Shown: piece after piece, positions 7,818 to 14,615 of the stretch
Numbering within the stretch: position 1 is the stretch's first letter
How the letters are laid out: each line of letters starts with the position of its first letter
Source: Alphaproteobacteria bacterium UBA7691
Lineage (GTDB): Bacteria; Pseudomonadota; Alphaproteobacteria; Ferrovibrionales; Ferrovibrionaceae
Length of the DNA stretch: 25,118 bases
Reading direction: 5' to 3'
Assembly: GCA_002482765.1 (NCBI GenBank)
Contig: DLGP01000029.1
Location: forward strand, 23,646 to 48,763
Translations under genes and position numbers: made by a program
Notes under the pieces: model-generated
Databases searched by the model: none
What the model was told of the DNA's origin: nothing
What the model saw: only the letters and a program-made list of their open reading frames with translations

Positions 7818-7899
7818 ACAGGCTACAAGCTGTTATAAATATCTTGTTTGACAGGTTATAACTTGTTCTATAATCCTCTCTGCACAGCCTGTAGGCTGT
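7818..7899. promoter_or_regulatory. three 16-bp operator-like palindromes at 33-bp spacing
   Basis: Site 1 ACAGGCTACAAGCTGT (7818-7833), site 2 ACAGGTTATAACTTGT (7851-7866) and site 3 ACAGCCTGTAGGCTGT (7884-7899) fit one palindromic pattern, ACAGSYTRYARSYTGT. Their starts are 33 bp apart in both intervals. Site 2 covers the -35/-10 spacer and site 3 the predicted transcript start. The likely binder is the XRE protein encoded immediately downstream (inference). Confidence 0.75.
7848..7874 (+). promoter_or_regulatory. promoter of the mobile mystery A/B operon
   Basis: Consensus hexamers TTGACA (7848-7853) and TATAAT (7869-7874) are separated by 15 bp, shorter than the usual 17. Perfect hexamers with a short spacer would give a promoter that is strong in sequence but suboptimal in geometry. 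A second TTGACA at 7815-7820 belongs to the upstream repeat and has no matching -10 box. Confidence 0.6.
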
Positions 7900-7911
7900 A
7901 TGGAGTGGATT

Positions 7912-8379
7912 ATGTGGGACAAACTCAGACTTCAATCTCGCAAGCGGCTGGATGCGCGCTTCGCTGCCATGCCGGATGCGGAGGTTTTCCTGCCGCCACC
8001 AAAAGGCTGGGTAAAGGCAATTCGCGAAGCCCTTGGCATGACAACACGGCAATTGGGCCGCCGCCTGGGCAAAACCAGCCAGACCATTCTGGAACTGGAG
8101 CGGAGTGAAGCGGAAGGCCGTATCCAGTTGAACAGCCTGGCCAAACTGGCCGAAGGGCTGGATTGCCGCCTCGTCTACGCGCTGATTCCAAATACCCCGC
8201 AGCAAAGCCTGCAAGAAGCTTTGGACAACCGGGCCAGGGCGATTGTGCTGCGTGCCGTTCTGGCGCTGGAACACACGATGGCGCTGGAGGACCAGCAGCC
8301 CGATGGCAGCCGGGAAGCAAGAATCCGGCAGTATATTGCTGATCTCTGCGATGAACGGATGGTCTGGGATAAGGCATGA
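7912..8379 (+). CDS. mobile mystery protein A (XRE antitoxin-like)
   Basis: 155 residues from ATG 7912, supported by TGGAG at 7901-7905; an in-frame ATG at 7900 lacks a ribosome binding site. Residues about 34-92 form an XRE helix-turn-helix (WVKAIREALGMTTRQLGRRL, then GKTSQTILELERSEAEGRI), followed by a C-terminal helical region (QEALDNRARAIVLRAVLALE). This matches the TIGR02612-type mobile mystery protein A, always found before a Fic-domain partner. It probably neutralises the partner and represses the operon through the three palindromes upstream. Its stop overlaps the partner's start (ATGA), so translation is coupled. Base composition is visibly less GC-rich than in the metabolic operons, in keeping with a mobile origin. 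Confidence 0.88.
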   Translation: MWDKLRLQSRKRLDARFAAMPDAEVFLPPPKGWVKAIREALGMTTRQLGRRLGKTSQTILELERSEAEGRIQLNSLAKLAEGLDCRLVYALIPNTPQQSLQEALDNRARAIVLRAVLALEHTMALEDQQPDGSREARIRQYIADLCDERMVWDKA

Positions 8380-8987
8380 CAGCCTTCCAAGACCCCGATG
8401 GGGCAACACCCTTAAGCCCAGACGAGCGGAACGGGTTAAAGCTGCGCGACATCACTTTCCGCCATGAATTGAACCAGGCTGAGTATGACAATATCGCCAA
8501 GGCCGAAGCCTGGGCTTGGCGACGGCTCAATACTTCAAAGCGGGTGAATATTCTGACGGAAGATTTCCTGCGCGCATTGCACAAGCGCATGTTTGGCGAC
8601 GTGTGGGCCTGGGCCGGCAATTACAGCAAGGAAATCAATCGCCGCATCGGCCTTGATCGTCATCTCATACCGCAGGCCGTGCATGATTTACTCGCTGATG
8701 CGGCAGTCTGGTGCCGGCCCGGCAATATGCCGATGGATGAGATTGCCGTGCGCTTTCACTGGCAGCTGACTAAAATCCACGCTTTTCCCATTGGTAATGG
8801 CCGCCATGCCCGCATGATGGCTGATTTGCTGCTATATCGCCTGGGAGGTGCTGCCTTCACATGGGGTGTGGCCGGTGAACGCCAGGGGCTTTGGGCACAA
8901 AGTGAAACCAGGCGTCGTTATATCGCGGCATTACGCGCAGCCGATCAGCATGATCTGACGGCCATACTGGCATTTGCCCGTTCTTGA
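8376..8987 (+). CDS. mobile mystery protein B (Fic-domain toxin-like)
   Basis: A 203-residue Fic/DOC-family protein of the TIGR02613 mobile mystery B type. The Fic motif lies at residues 135-146 (HAFPIGNGRHAR). Its histidine, the GNGR loop and the final Arg are intact, but the acidic Mg-binding residue of canonical AMP-transferases (HxFx[D/E]GNGRxxR) is Ile139. The region before it (VWAWAGNYSKEINRRIG) is the typical lead-in of this family. I see no self-inhibitory (S/T)xxxE(G/N) helix in the protein, so control probably comes from protein A. Such pairs are presumed toxin-antitoxin or host-interaction modules; the chemistry of this one is unknown. No integrase or transposase is nearby. Confidence 0.88.
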   Translation: MTAFQDPDGATPLSPDERNGLKLRDITFRHELNQAEYDNIAKAEAWAWRRLNTSKRVNILTEDFLRALHKRMFGDVWAWAGNYSKEINRRIGLDRHLIPQAVHDLLADAAVWCRPGNMPMDEIAVRFHWQLTKIHAFPIGNGRHARMMADLLLYRLGGAAFTWGVAGERQGLWAQSETRRRYIAALRAADQHDLTAILAFARS

Positions 8988-9035
8988 TCCGAGAAATTTT
9001 TTCCAAGCTTCCCTTTTTCATTTGATGACACAAAA

Positions 9036-9053
9036 CTTTCATGCGAACGTCAA
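9036..9053 (+). promoter_or_regulatory. degenerate Pho-box-like site upstream of the phosphodiester operon
   Basis: CTTTCAT GCGA ACGTCAA has the 7-4-7 layout of a Pho box (consensus CTGTCAT N4 CTGTCAT), with a good first half and a poor second half. It lies about 93 bp before the first gene. A -10-like CATAAT is at 9073-9078, farther away than in typical PhoB promoters. Weak call, listed because the operon looks phosphorus-related. Confidence 0.25.
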
Positions 9054-9076
9054 ATGATCATAACAAGCGTCGCATA

Positions 9077-9092
9077 ATGTTCGTTTGAACAT
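9077..9092. promoter_or_regulatory. inverted repeat, candidate DeoR/GlpR-type operator
   Basis: ATGTTC GTTT GAACAT is a perfect 6-bp inverted repeat with a 4-bp centre, lying just after a -10-like CATAAT (9073-9078). The half-site ATGTTCG resembles those bound by GlpR-type DeoR regulators. The regulator gene begins 53 bp downstream, so autorepression is plausible. Confidence 0.5.
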
Positions 9093-9145
9093 GCGGTGCG
9101 GGGTTTCGGGCCTACCGGAACCTGGCGGGAAGAGGGACGACGAAA

Positions 9146-10033
9146 GTGGCTATTCCGGCGGAAGACCGCGCCCGGGCCATTGTGGACCTGGTGCGGCGCG
9201 ACGGCTTTCAGACCATCGAATTGCTGGCGACGAGTTTTGGGGTGACGCCCCAGACCGTGCGGCGCGATGTGACCCTGCTTTGCGACCGCGGCCTGCTGCG
9301 CCGCCGCCATGGCGGCGTGGAAGCGCCGCCGCTCGATCCGGGCGACGGCCTGGGCCGCAACCTGGCCTATCCGGCGCGTTCAGTGCTGAACTTGGCCGCC
9401 AAGCGCCGCATCGCCGCCCTGGTGGCGGATCAGGTGGCGGCAGATTTCCCCGATGGCGGCGCCTCGCTGTTTTTCGGCATCGGCACCACGCCGGAACAAT
9501 GCGCCATCGCCCTGGCCGAGCGTTTCGCCGAGCCGCGCGCGGCCAATTCGGCCGGCCTGCGCGCCATGACCAACAACCTGAATGCCGCGCTGGCCCTGGC
9601 GCGTAATCCGGAAACCCGCATTACCATTGCCGGCGGCGAATTGCGCAACATCGACCGCGATGTGGTGGCCGGCGAGGCACAGGGTTTCTTTGCCCGGTTC
9701 GCCGTGGATATCGGCATCTATGGTGTGGGCGGCGTGGCCGAGGATGGCACGCTTCTGGATTTCAGCCAGGATGAAGTGGCGATGCGCCAGGCCCTGGCGC
9801 GGCATTGCCGGCGCCGCTTCCTGGTGCTGGATCATTCCAAATTCGGCCGTGGCGCCACCATGCGCGGCGGCCATATCAGCGAAGCCAGCATTGTTTTCAC
9901 CGACCAGCCGGTGCCGCCTGCCATTGCCGCGCAACTGGCAGCGGCCGGCTGCCGCCTGCTGGTGACCGATGCCGACACCGCCTTATCCACCACCCCCCGC
10001 GTTACCACCACAGGAGAAGCAGACCATGCTTAA
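9146..10033 (+). CDS. DeoR/GlpR-family transcriptional regulator
   Basis: 295 residues from a GTG start at 9146, supported by GAGGG at 9132-9136. The N-terminal winged helix is typical DeoR (ELLATSFGVTPQTVRRDVTL, then LLCDRGLLRRRHGGVE). The C-terminal part is the DeoR sensor domain with its phosphosugar-binding-like signatures (ASLFFGIGTTPEQCAIAL, TIAGGELRNIDRDVVAGEAQ, then DIGIYGVGG and FLVLDHSKFGR). Members of this family bind phosphorylated small molecules; GlpR senses glycerol-3-phosphate. It is the first gene of a six-gene operon, and its end overlaps the binding-protein start by 8 bp. I infer that it senses a product of the GpdQ-like enzyme at the operon's end. Confidence 0.92.
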   Translation: MAIPAEDRARAIVDLVRRDGFQTIELLATSFGVTPQTVRRDVTLLCDRGLLRRRHGGVEAPPLDPGDGLGRNLAYPARSVLNLAAKRRIAALVADQVAADFPDGGASLFFGIGTTPEQCAIALAERFAEPRAANSAGLRAMTNNLNAALALARNPETRITIAGGELRNIDRDVVAGEAQGFFARFAVDIGIYGVGGVAEDGTLLDFSQDEVAMRQALARHCRRRFLVLDHSKFGRGATMRGGHISEASIVFTDQPVPPAIAAQLAAAGCRLLVTDADTALSTTPRVTTTGEADHA

Positions 10034-11039
10034 GCGTCTTGTCCTATCAGCCGCGCTCGGCCTTGCCGCGCTTGGCCTTCAGCCGGTCGATGCCTCGGCC
10101 CAGGCTCGTGCCATCTGCTACAATTGCCCGCCGGAATGGGCTGATTGGGGTTCGCAGCTCAAGGCGATCCAGGCTCGCTTGGGCATCCAGGTGCCGCCGG
10201 ATAACAAAAATTCCGGCCAGGCCATCGCCGCCCTGATTGCCGAGAAGGCCAATCCGGTGGCCGACGTGACCTATCTGGGCGGCATCGCTGCCGACCCGGC
10301 CAAGGATGCCGGCGTGCTCAGCCCCTACAAGCCGACCGGCTGGGACAAGATCCCGGCCAGCCTGAAGGACCCGGAAGGCTACTGGTTCACCATCCATTCG
10401 GGCACACTGGGCCTGTTTGTGAACAAGGATGCGCTGCGCGGCAAGCCGGTGCCGCAGAGCTGGGCCGACCTGCTGAAGCCGGAATACAAGGGCATGGTGG
10501 GCTATCTCGACCCGACCTCGGCTGCCGTGGGCCAGCTTGGCGTGATGGCGGTCAATCTTGCGCTTGGCGGCGATTACGGCAATCTCGACAAGGCCATCGA
10601 CTTCTACAAGAAGCTGGCCAAGAACGACCCGATCGTGCCCAAGCAGACCTCCTATGCCCGCGTCATCTCGGGTGAAATTCCGATCCTGCTGGATTACGAC
10701 TTCAACGCCTATCGCGGCCAGTATACCGACAAGGCGCCGGTGCAGTTTGTGATCCCGAAGGAAGGCAGCGTGGTGTTCCCCTATGTCATGGGGCTGACCA
10801 ACAAGGGCCCGAATGCCGCCAATGGCAAGAAGGTGCTGGATTTTGTGCTGTCGCCGGAAAGCCAGGCGATGTGGGGCAATGCCTTCCTGCGCCCGGTTTT
10901 TGCCGAACATCTTTCGGCAGATGCCAAGGCCAAGTTCCTGCCCGAGAGCGATTATGCCCGCGCCAAGCCGATTGACCTGAAGCAGCTGGCCGCCGCGCAG
11001 AAGAGCATCATCGAGCGCTACAAGAATGAAGTGAACTGA
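10026..11039 (+). CDS. ABC transporter substrate-binding protein (iron/polyamine-type fold)
   Basis: 337 residues from ATG 10026; the ribosome binding site AGGAG lies inside the end of the DeoR gene. The signal peptide is MLKRLVLSAALGLAALGLQP with cleavage near ASAQA. The mature protein is a family-1-like extracellular binding protein (VADVTYLGGIAADPAKDAGV, SGTLGLFVNKDALRGKPVPQ, SWADLLKPEYKGMVGYLDPT, and GLTNKGPNAANGKKVLDFVL), the group including Fe3+, spermidine and 2-aminoethylphosphonate binders. The mature protein has two early cysteines (CYNC). The cluster partner GpdQ suggests an organophosphate ligand rather than iron or polyamine. A strong hairpin follows the stop codon. Confidence 0.9.
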   Translation: MLKRLVLSAALGLAALGLQPVDASAQARAICYNCPPEWADWGSQLKAIQARLGIQVPPDNKNSGQAIAALIAEKANPVADVTYLGGIAADPAKDAGVLSPYKPTGWDKIPASLKDPEGYWFTIHSGTLGLFVNKDALRGKPVPQSWADLLKPEYKGMVGYLDPTSAAVGQLGVMAVNLALGGDYGNLDKAIDFYKKLAKNDPIVPKQTSYARVISGEIPILLDYDFNAYRGQYTDKAPVQFVIPKEGSVVFPYVMGLTNKGPNAANGKKVLDFVLSPESQAMWGNAFLRPVFAEHLSADAKAKFLPESDYARAKPIDLKQLAAAQKSIIERYKNEVN

Positions 11040-11047
11040 GCCAATCC

Positions 11048-11078
11048 CGGGCGGCGGCACCACAAAGGCCGCCGCCCG
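11048..11078 (+). terminator. intercistronic G/C hairpin after the binding-protein gene
   Basis: CGGGCGGCGGC (11048-11058) and GCCGCCGCCCG (11068-11078) pair perfectly over 11 bp around the loop ACCACAAAG. Only a short AATTTC follows, so partial termination or message protection is more likely than a full stop, as for the similar hairpin at 4302-4327. Confidence 0.6.
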
Positions 11079-11094
11079 AATTTCACGGTAAGCC

Positions 11095-11919
11095 ATGACC
11101 ATCAAGCGCGACACGCCGATCCTGACCCTGCTGCTCTTGCCGGCGGGGATTTTCTTTTGCGCCTTTTTCCTGCTGCCGCTGGCACGGCTGTTTTTCATCG
11201 GCGGCAGCGGCAAACATGGCTTCATGGCCTATGCCGCCATCATCACCGACAAGAATTACTTCAACAGCCTGATCGCCACCCTGGTGCTGGCCAGCGCCAC
11301 CACGGTATTGACCCTGATCATCAGCGGCATTGCCGGCGTGTTCCTGCAACGCAACCGCTTTCGCGGCAACAGCACATTGGTGGCGATGCTGACCTTTCCG
11401 CTGGCCTTTCCCGGCGTGGTGATCGGCTTCATGGTGATCATGCTGGCCGGCCGCCAGGGCCTGATCGGCGATATCACGTTGATCCTGTTTGGCGAAAAAC
11501 TGGTTTTTGCCTATTCGATGGCCGGTTTGTTGATGGGCTACATCTATTTCTCCATCCCGCGCACCATCCTCACCGTGATGGCCGCTGCCGAGAAGCTTGA
11601 TCCCAAGCTGGAAGAGGCGGCGCGTTCGCTGGGCGCCTCGCCCTGGCGCGTGGTGCTGGATGTGATCGTGCCGGGCCTGAAAGGCGCCTTCCTGGCCGCC
11701 GGGGCGATCTGCTTCGCCACCGCCGTGGGCGCTTTCGGCACCGCCTTCACACTCGCCACCCGCATCAATGTGCTGCCGATGGTGATCTATACCGAATTCA
11801 CCCTGGAGGCCAATATGGCAATGGCGGCGGCGTTATCGTTTGTACTCGGCGCCGTCACCTGGGTGGTGCTGGCGATTGCACGCCAGATTGCCGGCGGCAC
11901 CGTCGCGGCAGCCGGTTGA
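11095..11919 (+). CDS. ABC transporter permease (first subunit)
   Basis: A 274-residue inner-membrane permease of the PotB/ThiP/phosphonate-type group with about six membrane helices. The first is PILTLLLLPAGIFFCAFFLL. The cytoplasmic EAA loop that contacts the ATPase is clear (EEAARSLGASPWRVVLDVIV followed by PGLKGA). It lies in the same operon as the second permease (11-bp gap) and the ATPase. Substrate specificity cannot be read from it; the operon suggests a phosphodiester or related organophosphate. The end (IARQIAGGTVAAAG) is normal and there is no sign of truncation. Confidence 0.92.
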   Translation: MTIKRDTPILTLLLLPAGIFFCAFFLLPLARLFFIGGSGKHGFMAYAAIITDKNYFNSLIATLVLASATTVLTLIISGIAGVFLQRNRFRGNSTLVAMLTFPLAFPGVVIGFMVIMLAGRQGLIGDITLILFGEKLVFAYSMAGLLMGYIYFSIPRTILTVMAAAEKLDPKLEEAARSLGASPWRVVLDVIVPGLKGAFLAAGAICFATAVGAFGTAFTLATRINVLPMVIYTEFTLEANMAMAAALSFVLGAVTWVVLAIARQIAGGTVAAAG

Positions 11920-11930
11920 GGGAGCGGATC

Positions 11931-12737
11931 ATGCAGAAACGCTCCCCCCTATTCTGGCTGCAACTGGCCTTCACGCTGTCGGTCTGCGCCTTCCTGGTGG
12001 TGCCGGTGGTGCTTTCAGCCCTGGCCGGCCTGACGGTGAATTACCAGACCGGCCTTTCCAGCGGCTTCACCCTGCGCTGGGTGATCGAAGTCTGGTCCGG
12101 CTATCGCGACACCATCTTCCATTCGATTTTCCTGGCCCTGGCCTGCCTGGGCCTGACCCTGCTGCTGGGCATTCCCGCCGCCTATGTGCTGGCCAAGCGG
12201 CAGACCGCCTGGAGCCGCGCCATCGAGGAATTGCTGGTGATGCCGGTGGCGGTGCCGGGCCTGGCCACGGCTTTGGCGCTGATTGTGATGTATGGCGGCG
12301 CCGGTGGTTTCCGCACCTCCTCGGCTTTCATCCTGGTGGGCCATGTGCTGTTCACACTGCCCTTCATGGTGCGCTCGGTGCTGGCGGTGCTGATGGCGAT
12401 TGACCTCAAGACACTTGAGGAAGGCGCCGCTTCGCTGGGCGCCGGCTTTGTGCAGCGCTTTTTCCATATCGTGCTGCCCAATTGCCGCGCCGGCATTGTT
12501 GCCGGCTCGCTGATGGTGGTGACGCTGTCGATGGGCGAATTCAACATGACCTGGCTGCTGCACACGCCGCTGACCAAAACCCTGCCGGTTGGCCTGGCCG
12601 ATGCCTATGCGTCCTTGCGGCTGGAAATCGGCAGCGCCTATACCCTGGTGTTTTTTGTGATGATCGTGCCGCTGCTGATCGCCATGCAGGCCATTTCGCA
12701 GGCCCCGGCGCCGAAGCCAAAAGCGGATGAGGAGTAA
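11931..12737 (+). CDS. ABC transporter permease (second subunit)
   Basis: 268 residues from ATG 11931, chosen because GAGGGAG at 11918-11924 is well placed for it; an upstream in-frame ATG at 11916 has no such site. It is a PotC-like permease with about six helices (LQLAFTLSVCAFLVVPVVLS at the start, LALACLGLTLLLGIPAAYVL next). The EAA loop is KTLEEGAASLGAGFVQRFFH followed by IVLPNCRAGI. It forms the heterodimeric channel with the first permease. The gap to the ATPase gene is only 4 bp, so the subunits are probably made in step. Confidence 0.92.
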   Translation: MQKRSPLFWLQLAFTLSVCAFLVVPVVLSALAGLTVNYQTGLSSGFTLRWVIEVWSGYRDTIFHSIFLALACLGLTLLLGIPAAYVLAKRQTAWSRAIEELLVMPVAVPGLATALALIVMYGGAGGFRTSSAFILVGHVLFTLPFMVRSVLAVLMAIDLKTLEEGAASLGAGFVQRFFHIVLPNCRAGIVAGSLMVVTLSMGEFNMTWLLHTPLTKTLPVGLADAYASLRLEIGSAYTLVFFVMIVPLLIAMQAISQAPAPKPKADEE

Positions 12738-12741
12738 GCCT

Positions 12742-13776
12742 ATGCAACCCGTATCGATCCGCCTGACCAATTGCGGCAAGACCTTTGCCGATGGCACCCG
12801 CGCGCTGGAACCGCTGAACCTGGAAATCGGCGCCGGCCAGACCGTGGTATTCCTCGGCCCCTCGGGCTGCGGCAAAACCACCACCTTGCGCATCATCGCC
12901 GGCCTGGAAGACCCGGATCAGGGCGGCGCCGTGTTGTTTGACGGCGTGGACGTGACACCGTTGCCGATTGAGAAACGCAATGTCGGCATGGTGTTTCAAT
13001 CCTATGCTTTGTTCCCCAATATGAGCGTGGCGGAAAATGTCGGCTATGGTCTGCGTATCCGCAAACGCCCGACCGGCGAGATCAAACGCCGCGTCGACGA
13101 TCTGCTGGGCATGATGCGGATCGAGGCCTTGGCCGAGCGCCGCATCGACCAGCTTTCCGGCGGCCAGCGCCAGCGTGTGGCGCTGGCGCGCGCCCTGGCT
13201 GCCGAGCCGCGCGCCCTGCTGCTGGATGAACCATTGACCGCGCTGGATGCCAAGCTGCGCGACACATTGCGGCTGGAAATCGACGGATTGCTGCGCCGGC
13301 TGGGCATCACCGCCGTGTATGTGACGCATGACCAGGCCGAGGCGATGGCCCTGGGCGACCGCATCGTGGTGATGGATCATGGCCGCGTCGCCCAGGTGGG
13401 CAGCCCGCGCGACATCTACCAGCGCCCGGCGACGCGCTTTGTCGCCGAATTCATCGGCACCATGAACCGGCTCAGCGGCAGCCTGGAACAGGGCGGTTTC
13501 CGCACCGCCGGCGGCGTGATCCCGTGGCCCGATGCGCCGGCCACCGCCAGCGAGGCCCTGTTCCGGCCCGAGGATACCCATCTGGCCGAGCCGGATATGA
13601 TCGCGCATCTACACGGCCGCATCAACGCGGCGTTTTTCCTCGGCGACCGCACCCGGCTGTTTGTCGCGGTGGGCGAAGACAAGCCGCTGGTGGTGGAAAC
13701 CACCCAGCGCCGCGATTTCCAGCGCGGCGACATTGTTGGCCTGCGTATCGACCCGCAAAGCCTGCTAGCGCTTTAA
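12742..13776 (+). CDS. ABC transporter ATP-binding protein
   Basis: 344 residues from ATG 12742 (GGAG at 12731-12734). It is a complete importer ATPase: Walker A GPSGCGKTT (39-47), Q-loop Gln86 in GMVFQSYALFPNMSV, signature LSGGQRQR (138-145), Walker B ALLLDEP (158-164) and switch His196 in VYVTHDQAEAMALGD. The C-terminal 100 residues form a TOBE-type domain (RPATRFVAEFIGTMNRLSG, then FRPEDTHLAEP), as in the PotA/FbpC/UgpC group. It powers the two permeases upstream. The phosphodiesterase gene follows after 11 bp. Confidence 0.95.
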   Translation: MQPVSIRLTNCGKTFADGTRALEPLNLEIGAGQTVVFLGPSGCGKTTTLRIIAGLEDPDQGGAVLFDGVDVTPLPIEKRNVGMVFQSYALFPNMSVAENVGYGLRIRKRPTGEIKRRVDDLLGMMRIEALAERRIDQLSGGQRQRVALARALAAEPRALLLDEPLTALDAKLRDTLRLEIDGLLRRLGITAVYVTHDQAEAMALGDRIVVMDHGRVAQVGSPRDIYQRPATRFVAEFIGTMNRLSGSLEQGGFRTAGGVIPWPDAPATASEALFRPEDTHLAEPDMIAHLHGRINAAFFLGDRTRLFVAVGEDKPLVVETTQRRDFQRGDIVGLRIDPQSLLAL

Positions 13777-13787
13777 CGGAGAGCATC

Positions 13788-14603
13788 ATGCTGATCTGCC
13801 AGATCACCGACACCCATATCAAACTGCCCGGCAAGCTGGCCTATAAAAAGGTTGATACCGCCGCCATGCTGCGGGTTTGCGTGGCCGAAGTGCAGCGCCT
13901 CAATCCGCAGCCCGACCTGATCGTGATGACCGGCGATCTGGTGGATCTGGGCCGGCCCGAGGAATATGCCCATCTGCACGAGATCATCGCGCCGCTGACC
14001 CAGCCGCTTTATGTGGTGCCGGGCAACCATGATGCGCGTGATCCGATGCGCGAAGCGTTCAAAGCCGGCGGCTATTTCCCGGCAAGCGGCTTCCTGCAAT
14101 ATGCCGTGGAAGACTGGCCTTTGCGCCTGATCGGGCTGGACACCATCATTCCCGGCCAGGGCGGCGGCGAAATCTGCGCCGAACGGCTGGCCTGGCTGGA
14201 CCGCACCCTGGCCGAACAGCCGCAGCGGCCGACCTTGCTGATGATGCACCATCCGCCCTTCATCACCGGCATCGGCCATATGGATGATATCGGCCTGATC
14301 GGGCGTGAGGCTTTCGCCGCAGTGGTGGCGAAGCATAGCCAGATCGAACTGATCCTGTGCGGCCATCTGCATCGCACCATCCATGCCCGGGTGGGCGGCC
14401 GCGCCGTGCTGACCAGCCCAAGCCCGGCGCATCAGGTGGCGCTGGACCTGCGCGACGATGCGCCGAGCCGCTTCCGCATGGAACCGCCCGGCTTCATGCT
14501 GCATCGCTGGCGCGACGGCCAGTTGATCAGCCATGTGGCGCCGATTGGCGATTATCCCGGCCCGTTCCCGTTTTTTGACGCCGATGGCAAGCTGATCGAC
14601 TGA
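13788..14603 (+). CDS. GpdQ-like metallophosphoesterase / cyclic phosphodiesterase
   Basis: 271 residues from ATG 13788 (CGGAGAG at 13778-13784); the frame is open further upstream, but only this start gives the family N-terminus. It is a calcineurin-type enzyme close to the glycerophosphodiesterase GpdQ and class III cyclic-nucleotide phosphodiesterases. All expected metal ligands are present: Asp8 and His10 (ITDTHI), Asp50 (TGDLVD), Asn80 (PGNHD), one of the histidines 154-155 (MMHHPP), and His193 and His195 (CGHLHR). GRPEEY and LYVVPGNHD match GpdQ nearly word for word as I remember it. There is no signal peptide, so it is cytoplasmic. As last gene of the importer operon it probably cleaves the imported diester to an alcohol and a phosphomonoester. 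Confidence 0.9.
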   Translation: MLICQITDTHIKLPGKLAYKKVDTAAMLRVCVAEVQRLNPQPDLIVMTGDLVDLGRPEEYAHLHEIIAPLTQPLYVVPGNHDARDPMREAFKAGGYFPASGFLQYAVEDWPLRLIGLDTIIPGQGGGEICAERLAWLDRTLAEQPQRPTLLMMHHPPFITGIGHMDDIGLIGREAFAAVVAKHSQIELILCGHLHRTIHARVGGRAVLTSPSPAHQVALDLRDDAPSRFRMEPPGFMLHRWRDGQLISHVAPIGDYPGPFPFFDADGKLID

Positions 14604-14615
14604 GTGGCTCAGTCG
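14597..14615. terminator. hairpin holding both convergent stop codons
   Basis: CGACTGAG (14597-14604) and CTCAGTCG (14608-14615) pair perfectly around TGG. The stem contains the TGA of the phosphodiesterase (14601-14603) and the opposite-strand TGA of the CHAD gene (14611-14609). It may act as a compact two-way terminator, though T-runs are absent on both sides. Confidence 0.45.

Noticed and set aside
7777..8990. TGATCC at 7777-7782 and 8985-8990 flanking the Fic cassette as possible attachment or target-site repeats
   Set aside because: Only 6 bp, each overlapping a stop codon; no integrase, tRNA or inverted ends are present, so chance is the simplest explanation.
8996..9020. T-runs after the Fic gene as an intrinsic terminator
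   Set aside because: Two T-rich stretches are present but I could not find a stable stem in front of either.
9019..9056. CATTTGA and TCAAATG inverted repeat separated by 24 bp
   Set aside because: 7-bp arms at this distance in AT-rich DNA are plausible by chance and overlap better candidates.
10047..11225. 392-codon minus-strand open frame over the binding-protein gene
   Set aside because: Antisense to a clear signal-peptide-bearing binding protein in an operon; its composition is typical of a reverse-strand shadow.
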